Below, one piece after another: positions 29,591 to 43,187 of a DNA stretch of 64,000 nucleotides (within the stretch, counting starts at the first letter, position 1; each line of letters opens with the position of its first letter). The DNA comes from Chrysaora quinquecirrha (Eukaryota; Cnidaria; Scyphozoa; Semaeostomeae; Pelagiidae): assembly GCA_014526335.1 (NCBI GenBank), contig JACTAT010000035.1, positions 1,837,452 to 1,901,451 of the forward strand, in the 5' to 3' direction. Both the position numbers and the translations under genes were made by a program. The notes below the pieces were generated by a model, which worked only from the letters and a program-made list of their open reading frames with translations, searched no databases and was not told the DNA's origin.

Positions 29591-30765
29591 CAATGACACA
29601 AGATTGACAACGACGTTTTACAGTAAAAAGTAGGCAACACAACGAAATACTACAGAAAAAAACAATCTTTAAATTTAATTATGGAAATATTTTAGCTCTT
29701 TTAACAACAAAATCATAGAAAATAGAACATAAACGTAATTACACAAACATAAGAAACATTTAACTCAATAAACATATTAACATAAAAAGCAACAAATGTT
29801 TCTAATTAATAATTTACTGTTTTATAAAATGTCTGCATCGTGAGCACATAGAAAAACAAAATTTTAAATCTTAGTCTGAATGACAATAAATATAACAAAC
29901 AAGAAAACAGAGACACACTAATCACATGACATACATAAAATACATTAACAACTGATTTACTTTCAATTTAAATAAAACAACGAGTTCCCAACGTTAGTTT
30001 CAACGGGACATAATCTTTTTAACGTAGAATTACCAATTTACGTCTAAATATCATTTCGTTAAGTCAGAACATAACAATAATGTCGTAGGGGCGTAAAAAA
30101 TGGGAAAATGACAGCTATAACGTTCTACACATAAGCTCTAAGGGCTATTTAGCTACGAAGAAATCTACGAATGCTTTAACCCAAGGTTAGGGTTGCTTCC
30201 GAAATGATGTCTTTTTGAGAAATCCTTCCTTACTTCACTAAGTTTATGGATCACCTTAACGTTTCTAAAACTAATGTTAATAATAAATATTCTTCCATCT
30301 ATCGTCCAGACTGGCCCAAGACGAGATACGGCTTGGACAAGTCCATCTATCGTCTGAACTGAAACATATCCATTGTCCACATTCTGTACTTTGATCACAA
30401 TTGATTAATAGCGTTCCGTGTGACTGTTTTAAGGATTTGCACAGTCCTTTCGACCAGTGTCAGGTTTTTAATCGCTCAGGGAGGTAGAATTTCTGTGACG
30501 ATTTAGGCAATCCAGCTGCTGGAAGGACTTAGAAACTCTTGACCAAATTAATGCTTTTAACTATTGATTGACCAATAAAAAGTGTGACTTTGAATCGAAG
30601 ACTCGAACGTCAGAACCTGGGGAATCTTGCGGTCGACCTATAGCACAGTTTCTCTGTCAATCACGATGATAGTTGACTTTGACATACTAAGAAGCTCTTT
30701 TTCGGTCATCCAAAAGTTCTTATTAAAACTATTGAATTTGGTAATGTTATCTGAAAGTTCTCTAG

Positions 30766-31118
30766 CTAGATTTTATATCCAGGAAAATCATCTATTGAGT
30801 CACCACATGTCTCCGATGCATCATTTGACGTGTATGACACTGAGGACAATGATGATGTTGGCAGCATACTTAGCTCTCCATCAACTTGCAAGCTTATTCC
30901 AGAATCGCTTGACTTTGAAGAACCTATAGAGCAATTTGAATCAACTGACATTTTGCTCATCGTTGAGATCTTACGTTGATACTCCAAAGAGAAATCGTCC
31001 TTGTTTGCCTTCTTATAGAGAACTGGTGTCAAGAACATGATACAAACGCAGAGTGTTGCAAAACCACCAGAAAGAATGAAAGGCACTCTATAAGATCCAG
31101 TTACTTCTTTAAGAAATC
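30766..31118 (-). CDS. Transporter exon 5: last TM helix and tail
   Basis: GFLKEVTGSYRVPFILSGGF opens the last helix pair. TM12 continues through CVCIMFLTPVLY, then a roughly 70-residue cytoplasmic tail rich in Ser, Asp and Thr ends DDFPGYKI and stop. Confidence 0.9.
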
Positions 31119-34100
31119 CTAGAAAAGATAAAATTAAGGTTGATAACTAAGGCGGTTGAATGCGACATCAATAAATATCGAAATCGTTCTTCGCATACAT
31201 ATGTGTGAACAGGAAATACATACAGCGCGTCCAGCATATGAACAACTAGACTTTTCTATCAAGGGTAAAGTTTATTTGCAATAGGCAATAGTTCTATCCA
31301 TAGTCTTTTTAAAGTCAGCTTTCAGTTTCTTATACACTCTATTTTTCATTGGCGGGGACACTGTGCTACAGCTTCCCCTTTCAAGGTTCCACGTTAAAGG
31401 CGTGGCATTAGCTTGCCCTTTTACTTCATTGAACATTACTTAGTCATGCGATAATAGCATAAGAATCGGTGTCTTACCGGCAGTAGGTGGACCAATCAGA
31501 ATGAAAAATGACATGCCAATCAGCTGAATTGCGTAGCCTGCATTGATGTTCCTTTCTCCAGAAATGTTCTCAATGATCGTGAACGTGGTTACAGCTGGAC
31601 AAGCATCGAAGAAACCGAAGATAATAGTATATGCAAGAAGTCCAGTGAAATCGGTCATTAAAGGACTCAGAGTAGATACCAGTCCAGATATCAGTATAGC
31701 CGCCTGAAAGAAGATCGGTAGAAATTAGATTTAATATCTTTTTGTGTTTCTATCTATTTTGCTCCATCTTTTGGGTTTCATTTATAAAGAGCTTTTGAAC
31801 AAAATTTGGCATTATTGCTACTAAACACACTATCTAAATAAAAATAGCCAGATCAATATCGAGTTTCACAGAGACTTAGAGAACTCTACTGAAACTTCCA
31901 TCGTACAACACCGTTTAGTAGATACTGAATGATATAGCCTGCGTGTAGCCTCAAGCTCTTCTCTCACAATGAAGGATCAAAGTATAGACTAGAATAGTAC
32001 AGTAGAAGTATACAGTTCACTTTGTACAAATCTACAATGCTATAAACCTGCATTACGAGGGCTAGTTGTTTTGAAATATGCTGCCTTTTCATTTCTTGAA
32101 AGTTATCCTCGCGTACTAGCAGAATCAAACATTTTCTGGAAATATTTAGACAAGGTAGACTAGGGTTTCTGAAGATATATCCCTCACATGCACGTCTCTT
32201 GATTAGTCTTTATATGGTATAGTATCCCGTTCCTGAGAAAGTTCTCCTGCCTCGTTACACAGCATTTCAGCTTACGCACTTACGCAAACATGCTTAAAGA
32301 AAGTGTAAGGTGATTGTTAATCTGCAAGGTGGTTGGTATGCAATGTGTTAGTTTTAGGTAGCTGCTCTAGAGGTAGTGCTGCTAGTTAAGAACTTACCTG
32401 GGTGAGAGTGTTGAGCTTCGTGCCTCGAAACCAAGTCATGGCCTGACCAAACACAATCTTTCCAACTGACTGAGAAAAAGCAATTGTGCTGGGCAGTAAT
32501 GTCGCTTTGAAAGATGACACACCTAAGCCTTCTGCCATGTTCACCTGAGGTAGAGAAAACAGAGATTTACTAACAAGCAAAAAGGCGAAGTCACATGAAA
32601 AAACGAGGGTTACCGCATACGGTCTTCCAATTACCTAAAGAATAGCTTTCTAGCAAAAGGAATAAGTCTTCTGTATATTATACCTTTTAGAAATGCTGGA
32701 TGGTAATGCTAACTCAGTATTAGCATGGTAATTCGGGCATTGCTTTGAAACAAGCAAGCCTAAGCTTGAATTCTAATGTACATACTGGTACATATGTACG
32801 TTTGTACATACGATATCTTACCAGATGCACAGCTGGAACGTAGTAACCAAAGGCATTCACAGCCATAGCCAGCGAATGCGCCAACACAGCTTTGTTTTTC
32901 CAAACGCTCTCTGAAGAAGACTTCTTGACAACAACGGAACGAGGTTTATCCTCCAAGTTTTCTTTTTTGCTAAGAACAGTAGCTGATCCGTAAACGAGGC
33001 TGCCAGCAAACAGCGGCAAGGCGAAGAAGGCCATGAGTCGTAATGCGATTCTCAAGCCGAATTCTTCGATAAGGTATTCGGTAAGGTATCCCATTGGCAG
33101 AGCTCCTATGCCGTGGCCACTCAGCGAGATACCAAAGGCCAATCCACGCCTGTATTTGAAGAAGTTAGGAAGGATCAGAACACCAGAGAAGTTAACCATA
33201 CTGGAGCCAATACCAAACATAAGGCCATAGGTGAGGAAGAGAACTGGTAGGTTAGGAGCGATTGATGACAGGAGTAGGCCAGCACCAAATAGTAATGATC
33301 CCAGGCAGCTTACGGCACGGTAGCCAAGACGAGGCAGCAGCACATTGACAACAGTTAAGCCAAGGCACAAAACACAGTATGACGAAGATCCGACCCAAGC
33401 TACAAGAAAATTAGAATTCTTCAATACAACTAAGTTTTAATAATGTATACTTGAAAATTCAAAGTGATTGCAACAACACTAAAGAGCTTCTTTCCATAAC
33501 AGTCTTATTCTAAACATAGCAACATGTACAATGGAGCAAAAAGTTTTGGTTCAGTTCATTTTTGTGTCCAAGTGGTTCAATTATCAATAATGTACATTCT
33601 GAATTGAGCCTTGGCCAAACAATCTGACCAAACGTTTCATCCAACGATCACTCGTTCAATGTTTGTTGGACGCCATTCGTCGGAGCGGAGACCAAACAAT
33701 GTTGGACCAAATCTTTTCATTTAGGAAAGAAACGGAAAGTGGTTGCTTTAAAAGCCGTGGGCTGGCCCAAACCTAGTGACGTTCTCCCTGAATACCCTAT
33801 CCCTGGCCAAATCATTAAACAAAATCCAACAACACAATTTAACAATGGGAATCTAACATTTGTGAATCCACCAAGGTAGCCAATTCACCCAACATTGGCC
33901 ATGCAAAATTAGCTGGGTGAATGCTGCGTTAGCCCGGTGCTTTAGCTAAAGTCTCATTTCATAAAGATTTCGGGCTCTTATAAGTTCGCACATTCAAAAT
34001 TTGCGCTTGGATTGTCTGTCAACCAAAAATAGCATAATTTAAGACATCTCAAATGAAAGATGGTTGCGCTTGATGAAAGCGTCGGGACAGTCGGAAAATT

Positions 34101-37100
34101 CGATACTTTTATACGATTTTTCATCCAAAGGCTAGACAAGGAGAACCTGAGTAGAAACTGGCCAAAACGTGTTAGGGCTGTCGCAAATAGCTTGGTTAAG
34201 AGGGTGCATGACTCAACTCAGTCAAAATGACAATGTCCCAAAAAGAAAAATAGTTAAGGGCTGTCATTAAGTCCCCTGACTAGTTATTCGAGGCACATCG
34301 TAATTGGCAACTGAAACCACAAGATTACCCAGCTGATCTAAAGGTTAAAATTGGGACGCATGACAAGAGTGGGTGAGCATGAAATCTAGCAAGGTTACAC
34401 TCTGGGGTTAATGCATGACAGCAGTGGACTGATTTATTAAAGAAACCCACAGAAATCACATGTTAAAAGTAGAACACCGTCAGGCACGAAGTTAAGACGC
34501 GCAACACCGTCTCTAACTCTCTAACTCAATACGCAAAGGATAAGCAGAAATACGGCTCTATCATACAGTAGACCTTAAGCATATTTTATTGATAAGCAAC
34601 AGGGCAATTAAGAACTAGCGTTAGCATCACATAAATTTTAAGCATCTTCCATCTGCAGCAAAGAATCTGTTAGCAACAATACGACAAAGGATATGTTGTT
34701 TTGTCAACCTTTTCGTTTAAATCGTTCCGCTTACACATCAATGTAAAGCTTAACAATTTCAACTACTATTTTAGCAGGAAAAGCACAAAAAGTTGACAAC
34801 GTGCTGTGAGTTTTGTGAAGACCTAAGCGACCCACAAAAACACTAAAAGGAGGGACACTTTGTTCAGAAATGGGGCACTTTGCATTGAGTTTTGGCAAAA
34901 CGTTAGGCGTCTTGTTCCTTCGTCCCCTGGGTTCCTAAGCCTCAGTTCCATTTTAGCACCAATTGCAAATGAATGTAGCTTTTTTGAACATGCCGGAAAA
35001 TATATTCAGCCATTCCGAAAGGGCCCGATTTGATAAACCGTAGAATAAAACAGCTTTCGAAAATCGTGCCTTGAAATTTCAAGCAGCAGCGTCCATCCTT
35101 CCTCAAAGTAATAGGGCTGTCAATTCAACAACCAGCTAAATTACAGTATACCACCAGCACGCTTGAAGACAGGGGAACACCCGTCCGATCACCTGATGGG
35201 CTTTCCCTAAGTTTCTTTACAGCAAACTGCCCGAAGCAAATAAGAGAATGATCAACTATTCTACTCTAGTTTCGAATGATGTAAGACTCCAAGGGCATGA
35301 GATAGAGGTTTATTCTAAGACAAGCTAACAGCAGGTTGAATTTCGTGAGTGCAACAAGCATTGTTTAAGGGGGGGTTTGAATGCCATTCACCGGATGTAA
35401 GCAAACGCTGTTAAAGGGTTAAATGAATGCTACAGGTGTTTTTGGAGTCCAGAAAAAATGCGGCAAGCTCATTTGCAAGTAGAAACACGCTTCAGCTGGG
35501 GTTAAAGATCTTATTTTGAAAGCGTACAATACCTGAAAGCTTTAACAAAGCCTATTATGGCAGCTGAGCGTACATGAAAGCGAATAGGATAAGAGGTGGT
35601 TACTCAAAACTGGTTCTGTTTTGCTAAGTGCCAAGGAAACAGATCATAGATGGATGTTTGTTTCTCTAACGATTTTATGAAAGAAAATTTTTCGTGGAAC
35701 GAAAAAGAAATTCTGTATAGATTCATAGCTCTGAGAACTCTTAACGGTTGCAAAGCACTAGCATTGAGACCAAACAATGTTGGACCAAATCTTTTCATTT
35801 AGGAAAGAAACGGAAAGTGGTTGCTTTAAAAGCCGTGGGCTGGCCCAAACCTAGTGACGTTCTCCCTGAATACCCTATCCCTGGCCAAATCATTAAACAA
35901 AATCCAACAACACAATTTAACAATGGGAATCTAACATTTGTGAATCCACCAAGGTAGCCAATTCACCCAACATTGGCCATGCAAAATTAGCTGGGTGAAT
36001 GCTGCGTTAGCCCGGTGCTTTAGCTAAAGTCTCATTTCATAAAGATTTCGGGCTCTTATAAGTTCGCACATTCAAAATTTGCGCTTGGATTGTCTGTCAA
36101 CCAAAAATAGCATAATTTAAGACATCTCAAATGAAAGATGGTTGCGCTTGATGAAAGCGTCAGGACAGATCGGAAAATTCGATACTTTTATACGATTTTT
36201 CATCCAAAGGCTGAACAAGGAGAACCTGAGTAGAAACTGGCCAAAACGTGTTAGGGCTGTCGCAAATAGCTTGGTTAAGAGGGTGCATGACTCAACTCAG
36301 TCAAAATGACAATGTCCCAAAAGAAAAATAGTTAAGGGCTGTCATTAAGTCCCCTGACTAGTTATTCGAGGCACATCTTCGTCATTGGCAACTGAAACCA
36401 CAAGATTACCCAGCTGATCTAAAGGTTAAAATTGGGACGCATGACAAGAGTGGGTGAGCATGAAATCTAGCAAGGTTACACTCTGGGGTTAATGCATGAC
36501 AGCAGTGGACTGATTTATGAAAGAAACCCACCGAAATCACATGCTAGAAGTAGAACACCGTCAGGCACGAAGTTAAGACGCGCAACACCGTCTCTAACTC
36601 TCTAACTCAATACGCAAAGGATAAGCAGAAATACGGCTCTATCATACAGTAGACCTTAAGCATATTTTATTGATAAGCAACAGGGCAATTAAGAACTAGC
36701 GTTAGCATCACATAAATTTTAAGCATCTTCCATCTGCAGCAAAGAATCTGTTAGCAACAATACGACAAAGGATATGTTGTTTTTGTCAACCTTTTTCGTT
36801 TAAATCGTTCCGCTTACACATCAATGTAAAGCTTAACAATTTCAACTACTATTTTAGCAGGAAAAGCACAAAAAGTTGACAACGTGCTGTGAGTTTTGTG
36901 AAGACCTAAGCGACCCACAAAAACACTAAAAGGAGGGACACTTTGTTCAGAAATGGGGGCACTTTGCATTGAGTTTTGGCAAAACGTTAGGCGTCTTGTT
37001 CCCTTCGTCCCCTGGGTTCCTAAGCCTCAGTTCCATTTTTAGCACCAATTGCAAATGAATGTAGCTTTTTTGAACATGCCGGAAAATATATTCAGCCATT

Positions 37101-38428
37101 CCGAAAGGGCCCGATTTGATAAACCGTAGAATAAAACAGCTTTCGAAAATCGTGCCTTGAAATTTCAAGCAGCAGCGTCCATCCTTCCTCAAAGTAATAG
37201 GGCTGTCAATTCAACAACCAGCTAAATTACAGTATACCACCAGCACGCTTGAAGACAGGGGAACACCCGTCCGATCACCTGATGGGCTTTCCCTAAGTTT
37301 CTTTACAGCAAACTGCCCGAAGCAAATAAGAGAATGATCAACTATTCTACTCTAGTTTCGAATGATGTAAGACTCCAAGGGCATGAGATAGAGGTTTATT
37401 TTAAGGCAAACTAACACAGCAAGGTTGTAACAGCAGGTTGAATTTCGTGAGTGCAACAAGCATTGTTTAAGGGGGGTTTGAATGCCATTCACCGGGTGTA
37501 AGCAAACGCTGTTAAAGGGTTAAATGAATGCTACAGGTGTTTTTGGAGTCCAGAAAAAATGCGGCAAGCTCATTTGCAAGTAGAAACACGCTTCAGCTGG
37601 GGTTAAAGATCTTATTTTGAAAGCGTACAATACCTGAAAGCTTTAACAAAGCCTATTATGGCAGCTGAGCGTACATGAAAGGGAATAGGATAAGAGGCAG
37701 TTACTCAAAACTGGTTCTGTTTTGCTAAGTGCCAAGGAAACAGATCATAGATGGATGTTTGTTTCTCTAACGTTTTTATGAAAGAAAGTTTTTCGTGAAA
37801 CAAGAAAGAAATTCTGTATAGATTCATAGCTCTGAGAACTCTTAACGGTTGCAAAGCACTAGCATTACGGAGAACGAAACTAGGCAACGAGCTGCCTGTT
37901 CATTTTACGAGAAATTTTCAGTTCTTTTACTATAAGCACAATTATTTTCTGTAGCATTTAATATTTTACAAAACATGGTATTTAAATACTCCTACATCAA
38001 TGTTGCTAACAGCAATATTCAAGAGAATGACCGCATGTTTGTTATAGAAATTTAAAGCCTGTTAGGTCATGGTCATAGCGCTTCGGAACTTGCGAATTTA
38101 AAACAATTTAGGAAAACTTATGGTACTCAGAAGTGCTCCAAAGTGCTTGGTATTTGTAAAAAATCTATTTTATTAGATGTTAAGGCTTTTCATAAGAATA
38201 TTTCAAAATTAAGGAGAGTTAAAGCTGTAACTTAAACATGAAATTTTAACAAAAGGCCAACCCACCTGCCGAGCTTTCACTGGCGTTGAATTCAGCAATC
38301 AGCGCGACAAATATCGAGCCGAAAGAGATGTAGAATCCGATGACGATGAAACCAGCAAGGAACGACACAAAACAGACTATCCACGAATAAAAACTATCCA
38401 TCTTCTTGTCTTCTTCTGAGGTATACAT
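30766..38428 (-). CDS. MFS transporter of the monocarboxylate-transporter (SLC16) type, five exons, complete
   Basis: Exons 38428-38266, 33399-32822, 32544-32398, 31703-31478 and 31118-30766 join in perfect phase to 488 codons. The start is the ATG at 38428; it is preceded in frame by a stop with no other ATG. The plan matches SLC16: TM1 (SFYSWIVCFVSFLAGFIVIG), a conserved ISFGSIFVALIAEF, TM2-TM6, a long charged central loop (KKENLEDKPRSVVVKKSSSE), TM7-TM12, and a Ser-rich tail ending GYKI. SLC16 proteins move monocarboxylates, aromatic amino acids or other small anions across the plasma membrane. The family's usual [D/E]G[G/S]WG motif before TM1 is replaced by DSFYSW, so substrate and proton coupling cannot be assumed. 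A paralogous exon lies at 55386 on the other strand. Confidence 0.9.
31478..31703 (-). CDS. Transporter exon 4: TM9-TM11
   Basis: It codes AAILISGLVSTLSPLM and TIIENISGERNINAGYAIQL. The last is the MFS/SLC16 loop before TM11 with a conserved G-Y-A-I-Q-L. Donor 'gtaaga' after GPPTAG. Confidence 0.9.
32398..32544 (-). CDS. Transporter exon 3: TM8 region
   Basis: 49 codons, phase 0 on both sides: VNMAEGLGVSSFKATLLPST then SQSVGKIVFGQAMTWF. The G-K-I-V-F-G segment matches the SLC16 'GR...G' region after TM8. Confidence 0.9.
32822..33399 (-). CDS. Transporter exon 2: TM2-TM7
   Basis: AWVGSSSYCVLCLGLTVVNV starts TM2. The segment YRAVSCLGSLLFGAGLLLSS corresponds to the SLC16 'RpV...G....sG...ssf' signature. 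PNFFKYRRGLAFGISLSGHG matches the conserved 'YF.kRR.LA.Gia.sG...G' motif before TM5. Confidence 0.95.
33688..35765. repeat. Tandem duplication unit, copy 1 (2078 bp)
   Basis: Starts 'gagaccaaacaatgttgg' and ends 'caaagcactagcatt'. It is repeated immediately at 35766-37866. No conserved coding frame, rRNA or tRNA was recognised in the unit. It lies within intron 1 of the SLC16-like gene. Confidence 0.95.
35766..37866. repeat. Tandem duplication unit, copy 2 (2101 bp)
   Basis: Nearly identical to copy 1. Visible differences are mostly homopolymer lengths (for example CAAAAAG/CAAAAG, GGGG/GGGGG, CCATTTTAG/CCATTTTTAG) plus one insertion of about 17 bp near 37412-37428 and scattered substitutions. 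The unit boundary is the sharp join at 35765/35766. Confidence 0.95.
38266..38428 (-). CDS. Transporter exon 1: N-terminus and TM1
   Basis: MYTSEEDKKMDSFYSWIVCF through NASESSAG. It ends in phase 1 at a 'gtgggt' donor, the same position relative to TM1 as in the exon at 55386-55626, which supports common ancestry. Confidence 0.9.
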
Positions 38429-38554
38429 GGCTCCGGTGAGTCGAGATGTTGATGTCAGTTGGTCCACGACAGCTTCTGCACATCTGTTTCAACGAGGGAA
38501 AATTTTTTTATGCTGAGACCTTCCGGTACGGTAGCCTCTGTCAATCTCGTTCAG

Positions 38555-38640
38555 ATATCAACCAATCAGATTGCAGCTTTGAATGTGAAAAACAATGCGC
38601 GGACTAGCATCCATAGACCACGAGCGATGATTGGTCGAAA
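38555..38640 (-). promoter_or_regulatory. Possible promoter region of the SLC16-like gene
   Basis: About 130-210 bp upstream of the ATG lie two CCAAT-type elements, CCAAT at 38562-38566 on the plus strand and ATTGG at 38630-38634 (CCAAT on the minus strand). No TATA box was identified. Inference from motif position only. Confidence 0.25.
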
Positions 38641-39061
38641 GCTGGGTCTAGAGCGAGCAACAGACTGACAAAGATCTGTTTTTAAATTCTATTGTTAAAC
38701 ACAGAAACCGGTTTTTCATATCACGAGACTTCTGGTTCATGTAATCCTTTCCTATACATTTGTAGTTATGTAACTAACAGACAAAGGAAGATGAAACATG
38801 ACTCAAGAGATCAAAGTAACCATAGATTTGAATAAGGGTCTGTGGCGGACTTCAATGTAGACCAACGAATGTTGCTTTGTGTGAAAACAAAAACAGCTCA
38901 CATGATCGATAAGAGCAGATAGATCACGATTAATTGAAAAACGGTAGGCAAGAGAGCAGAGGAACAACAAAAATATTATATACATAAGACGGTGGAAATA
39001 AGATCAATCAATGTCTTGTGTACTTTAATTTGTATGTGGCTAGTTGTTTACAGTAGTTATC

Positions 39062-39240
39062 AGTCAGTCAGATATTAAGTTAGCTAGTTAGTTAGCTAGT
39101 TAGGTAGTTAGTTAGTTAGCTAGCTAGTTAGTTAGTAAGTTGGTTAGTTGATGGTTACTGGTTAGTTAGTTAGATAGTTAGCTAGTTAGCTTGTAGATTA
39201 GTTACTGGTCAGTCAGTTCATCAGTTAGATCAGACAGTGG
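39062..39240. repeat. (TTAG)n-rich array
   Basis: Runs of 'gttagttagctag' and variants, interrupted. Confidence 0.85.
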
Positions 39241-41297
39241 TTCCTTTGTTTGTTGGTTGGTTGATGAAGGTAAAAATGAAACGAAGACAGTCACTTGGTC
39301 ACTGCCAAACAAACTAGCGTTCGATTCGCATAATCTAAAGCTTTTGTACAGAGATTCCTTGAATAGTCACAACGTTGCAGTCTGGTAAGAAAATTTTATA
39401 ATGTTCGATGTTGAGCTTCAATACATAGCTGCATGCCGTTTATGAAAAAAGAAAGTGAACACAAAGGTGATGCGGTGCAAAGGTCTTAAAAGTATTCTGC
39501 TCTTCCCGAAAAATTGACTCCTTGCCTTGGTCGTATTTGCTCATTAGAACAGTCTTGTCGCAAAAGCACATTCTAAATAAAAAAGCTATTCAAATCAATT
39601 TCACTAATCATACAAGAATAAGCAATGGGTAGCTAGTATTGCATAGGCCTATTCGATCCAACAAACAACTAACGATCTATCGCTTGCGTATGTCACTTGT
39701 GGAAGGAGAAGGAGAGAATTCGCAAGGACACAATTACATGACACGTCAGAGTAAGATGATATTTTCACCTCCTTGGTTTTTTATCAGTCTTTATGAAACC
39801 CACATAAAACCAGGTATAAAAACCCACAGCATCTAGGCTACATTTCTCCTCTGCACTTCGGATAACGCTGTTTGCTCATTTCAATTCTGCCCTTTTCGGC
39901 CTCTTTTTCGTGCAACTATTTTGGCGCGCAATTCGAGATTTTCAATTGAAAAATTGAGAAAGTTGCTGCCAATTATTAACATGAACACACATTCGTTTGA
40001 TATTTGTTTAATAAATGTTCAATGATTGTAAGATCTTGTAATATGTGTGTTCTTGTATGTTATTGTAACATGTATGCAATTTCTGCTGCTATCCCGTATA
40101 TTCGCTTCATAAAACAATTATCGTGGACGTCCCTAAAGGCGCTGGTTGCGAAAAGTTTTCGTTATCTAAAACTAAGCTTCTTCGAAAGAATGATTTTTCC
40201 CTCAACCAGAATGTGTATGCGATTTCTGCCTCCGACCTCGTGTATTTGCCTATCTGAAAAGTTACCATTTTCAATGGAATTGGAGATGTAAATTGCAATT
40301 GAACAAAAACAAAACGTAACAAAAATAGAGAGGCTTAAATTCTTAATGTCCAATACAAAAGACAAAGAATGAACCGGTCTAAAGTGGTATTTCTGGTTTA
40401 GTGAATCACAAGACATCTAATAAACCTGTTTAGTGTGATATTAAACTAAATTGGCAATGGCTTCCATACATGGTTTTAATGTTGAAGTCTATTTGTTATT
40501 CCATTATCTTATACATTTATACATTTGATATCGTATTATCGTAAGAACTCAGAAGCAGAAACAGAATAAGCTACCATGAATTTACCGCACAGTTACCTGC
40601 AAGCCTACAAGCATTTTGCTACAAGTTATTTTAGCATTATTTACACTAGATGTTTTGTATCAATTTATTGTTTGACGCGACGCAATAGAATATTCATAGC
40701 AAAGCAGCTTTGAGCTTTTCTTTAAGATTGCAAAATGATAATGATAAACACATAAATAATGCAGATAGACTGTAAAGTATTAGAGCCCCCCAAGCCGTTC
40801 TGCGTGATGCGTTATTGGACCATTTTTCATGCGTGATTTCGTGAAACGAGAAATTTTTGCGCGTGAATGCGTAAATCTAAACTCCTGCGTGTCGCGTGAA
40901 ATGCTTTGGTACGGCTCGTGATTCCGTGATTTACACATGATGAATTAATTAAGACCCTAAAATCTTAATTTTGTGTGTTCCTGTTATAAACGCGTTGTGG
41001 AAACAATTTTTAAAGCCAATCATTTAGATATATGAAGTTAAACATCCTGAATATTGATCCTGCTCAAAATTTCGGAGAGCAACGCATGGAGTTGTATGTA
41101 CGTGAAAATGAAGTTTTATCTTGCGTGATTGCGTGAAACGTCGAAAAATTGCGCGTGATCGCGTGATTTTGCACCAGTATCAATCGTTTTGATAGCTCAA
41201 ATTTCTTGGAAAAATTCCGTAGAACCAAATTCATTTTCTAACCCATGTTCAAACAAATATATAAAGTAAAAAAAAGAATGAAAATAAAGCTTAGTTT

Positions 41298-42560
41298 GAT
41301 TATCTAAATTCACGAAACAGTATATGCTCTGTCTTAATATAGAATCTTTCGTAATTCCTCAAAGCACGGTCAGCCGTAATTTTCGGGAGTTCAAACGGGA
41401 TCTGCATGACTAATATACGGAAACTACGAAAGCTCTTTGATGTTTCTTAGGAAACAACATTGCGCAATTTTGAAATTTCCTTTTGGACTTTGTTTTTAAC
41501 TACGCCAGAATTCCCGCAGAAGCAGATTCAAATATTTTTAAGGGGATATGTAGGGGTTCTAGTATGTTATGGAAAATTGAGTGAGTTTGAATTCAGTCAC
41601 CGGACATCAGTGGATAATGACCTATAGCGTAGTGTTTTGATTTTTACAAAAGACCCTCAGTGTAGTATATTTAGCATTTACAGGGCACTTGAAACTGCAC
41701 GCAAAAATTAGACATATTCTTCAACGTTTGCCGTATACGAAGGTAAAAACATCGCTTAAGAACAAAAGGAAAAGAAAGTGCCTTGTGACGAGCACAGGTA
41801 GCCTCGTTTGAGTAACGAGGCTGAGGCTCCATCTTTATGTTTTCAAAATGTTGCGTTTTCATGTCAATAAAACCTTCTCGTTGAATTAGATTAAAGTCCC
41901 GAACTTTGACAATCACTGAATAGATTTGCTGTTGTTGTCACTTCAACCCGTTTGAGGGTCAAGCAATAGAGGCTTCTGCAAAATATGCGGCTGTTCTGTC
42001 TTTTGTTTTTCATTAGGGATTTCTAGGGATAATCTCCTTAGTTGCTGCAGCTGAGAACAAACACATTAAGGCTGTTGAATTCCGGTAACTAAGGAAAGTA
42101 TTCCCAGAATTCCCGTCGAAAATCCTTAATAAAAACAGAAGACTGACAGAAATGGCCGCCATCTTTTAGGGAAGCCTTTGTTGGTCTTTCACCAAGTACT
42201 GGCTTGACATACTACCTGAGTCACAGCTATCGTTCATGAAACCGAAGATAACACTAAAATGAGTTCGCTCAAACTGGTAGTTGTAGCGGGGTGTCGGTGT
42301 GGTAGAAGAGCGGAAACTAACGACTCAACCAATATGTCTAGGTACTGGCAATAGGTATCTATAAGCCGTAGCCATCTTTTGCGGAAGCCTCTATTCGACG
42401 TCGATAACTACAACTCTTGCAATGAGTGCATCAATTAATAATGATGCGAATTCAAGATGCATATAAGGTGTTACACTATGCAAAGAAGTGGCGTCTTGCC
42501 AAAGGAACTCGTCTTATGTATATGCTATTTATGTGTGCAAGCAAGCTTACCCCTATGTGG
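41298..42560. repeat. Old direct duplication, copy A
   Basis: Shares ordered blocks with 43188-44445. About 340 bp is closely similar (from 'atgctctgtcttaatataga' to 'caccggacatcagtgga'). More diverged blocks follow ('gacgagcac', 'aattcaagatgcat', 'tgtgtgcaagcaagctta'). Confidence 0.85.
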
Positions 42561-43187
42561 GATATAGGGACCATATACACTAGCACTTGATTTTTCTTAA
42601 AACAGTAGGAAACATTCCAGCAAATGCTAAATTCTTCAGTTTCCTTCTTACTTTTTTGCTGTAACACCTGTCCATTACTTTAATCCATGATGACAGATCT
42701 GTTTATTTGTGTTGATGCGAGTTTCTCTTATAAAAACTCCGAAAAGTCATCATAGTATTTTTGTTCAGTGCTCAGTGCTACCAATACTCAGGATAAAGAT
42801 GTTTGCTTGTGTTTAGATCGGCACACTGATATGCATTTTGAGAAAATTGACTTGCCCCTTGCCGTAACTGTGAATTTCGTAACTCCATAAACGCATAAGC
42901 AAAAGCTATCATTCTATGTATGTAACGTACGTTGTCGATTTTGTTCTAATAAAAAACGCACAGATTAATAAAAACACTAAAAATTCTTCGTCAGACATTT
43001 CGCTTTTTGTTGAATTGATACACATATACAGCAATGAACGAATGAACGATAGAAAAAATCAGAACTTATAAGAACGATCAGACACACATGAGGACAGTGT
43101 TAATCCACGCTGACAGAAATAAGAAAATAAGGGATGCTCTCGAGCATCCCTAACTTAATTGGTCGGCCCTTTGATCCTTACTTGTGA

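Larger units (their letters stand above)
22250..30165. other. About 8 kb without a recognisable gene
   Basis: Frames are short and lack protein-like composition or family signatures. The region contains a SINE candidate (24.3 kb), an inverted CTATCTC/GAGATAG element (25.88 kb), degenerate GTATT and ACATA arrays, and a (CAA)9 run at about 23787. The signal-peptide exon of the REJ-type gene may be hidden here. Confidence 0.5.

Noticed and set aside
29278..29642. Cys/Met/Leu/Tyr-rich frames on the minus strand
   Set aside because: Artefacts of the degenerate ACATA array in three frames.
33033..33230. Plus-strand frame inside the transporter exon
   Set aside because: Antisense shadow of the SLC16-like exon 2.
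35748..35957. 69-codon frame at the start of duplication copy 2
   Set aside because: It begins in copy 1 and crosses the junction. The peptide is not protein-like and the unit shows no conserved frame.
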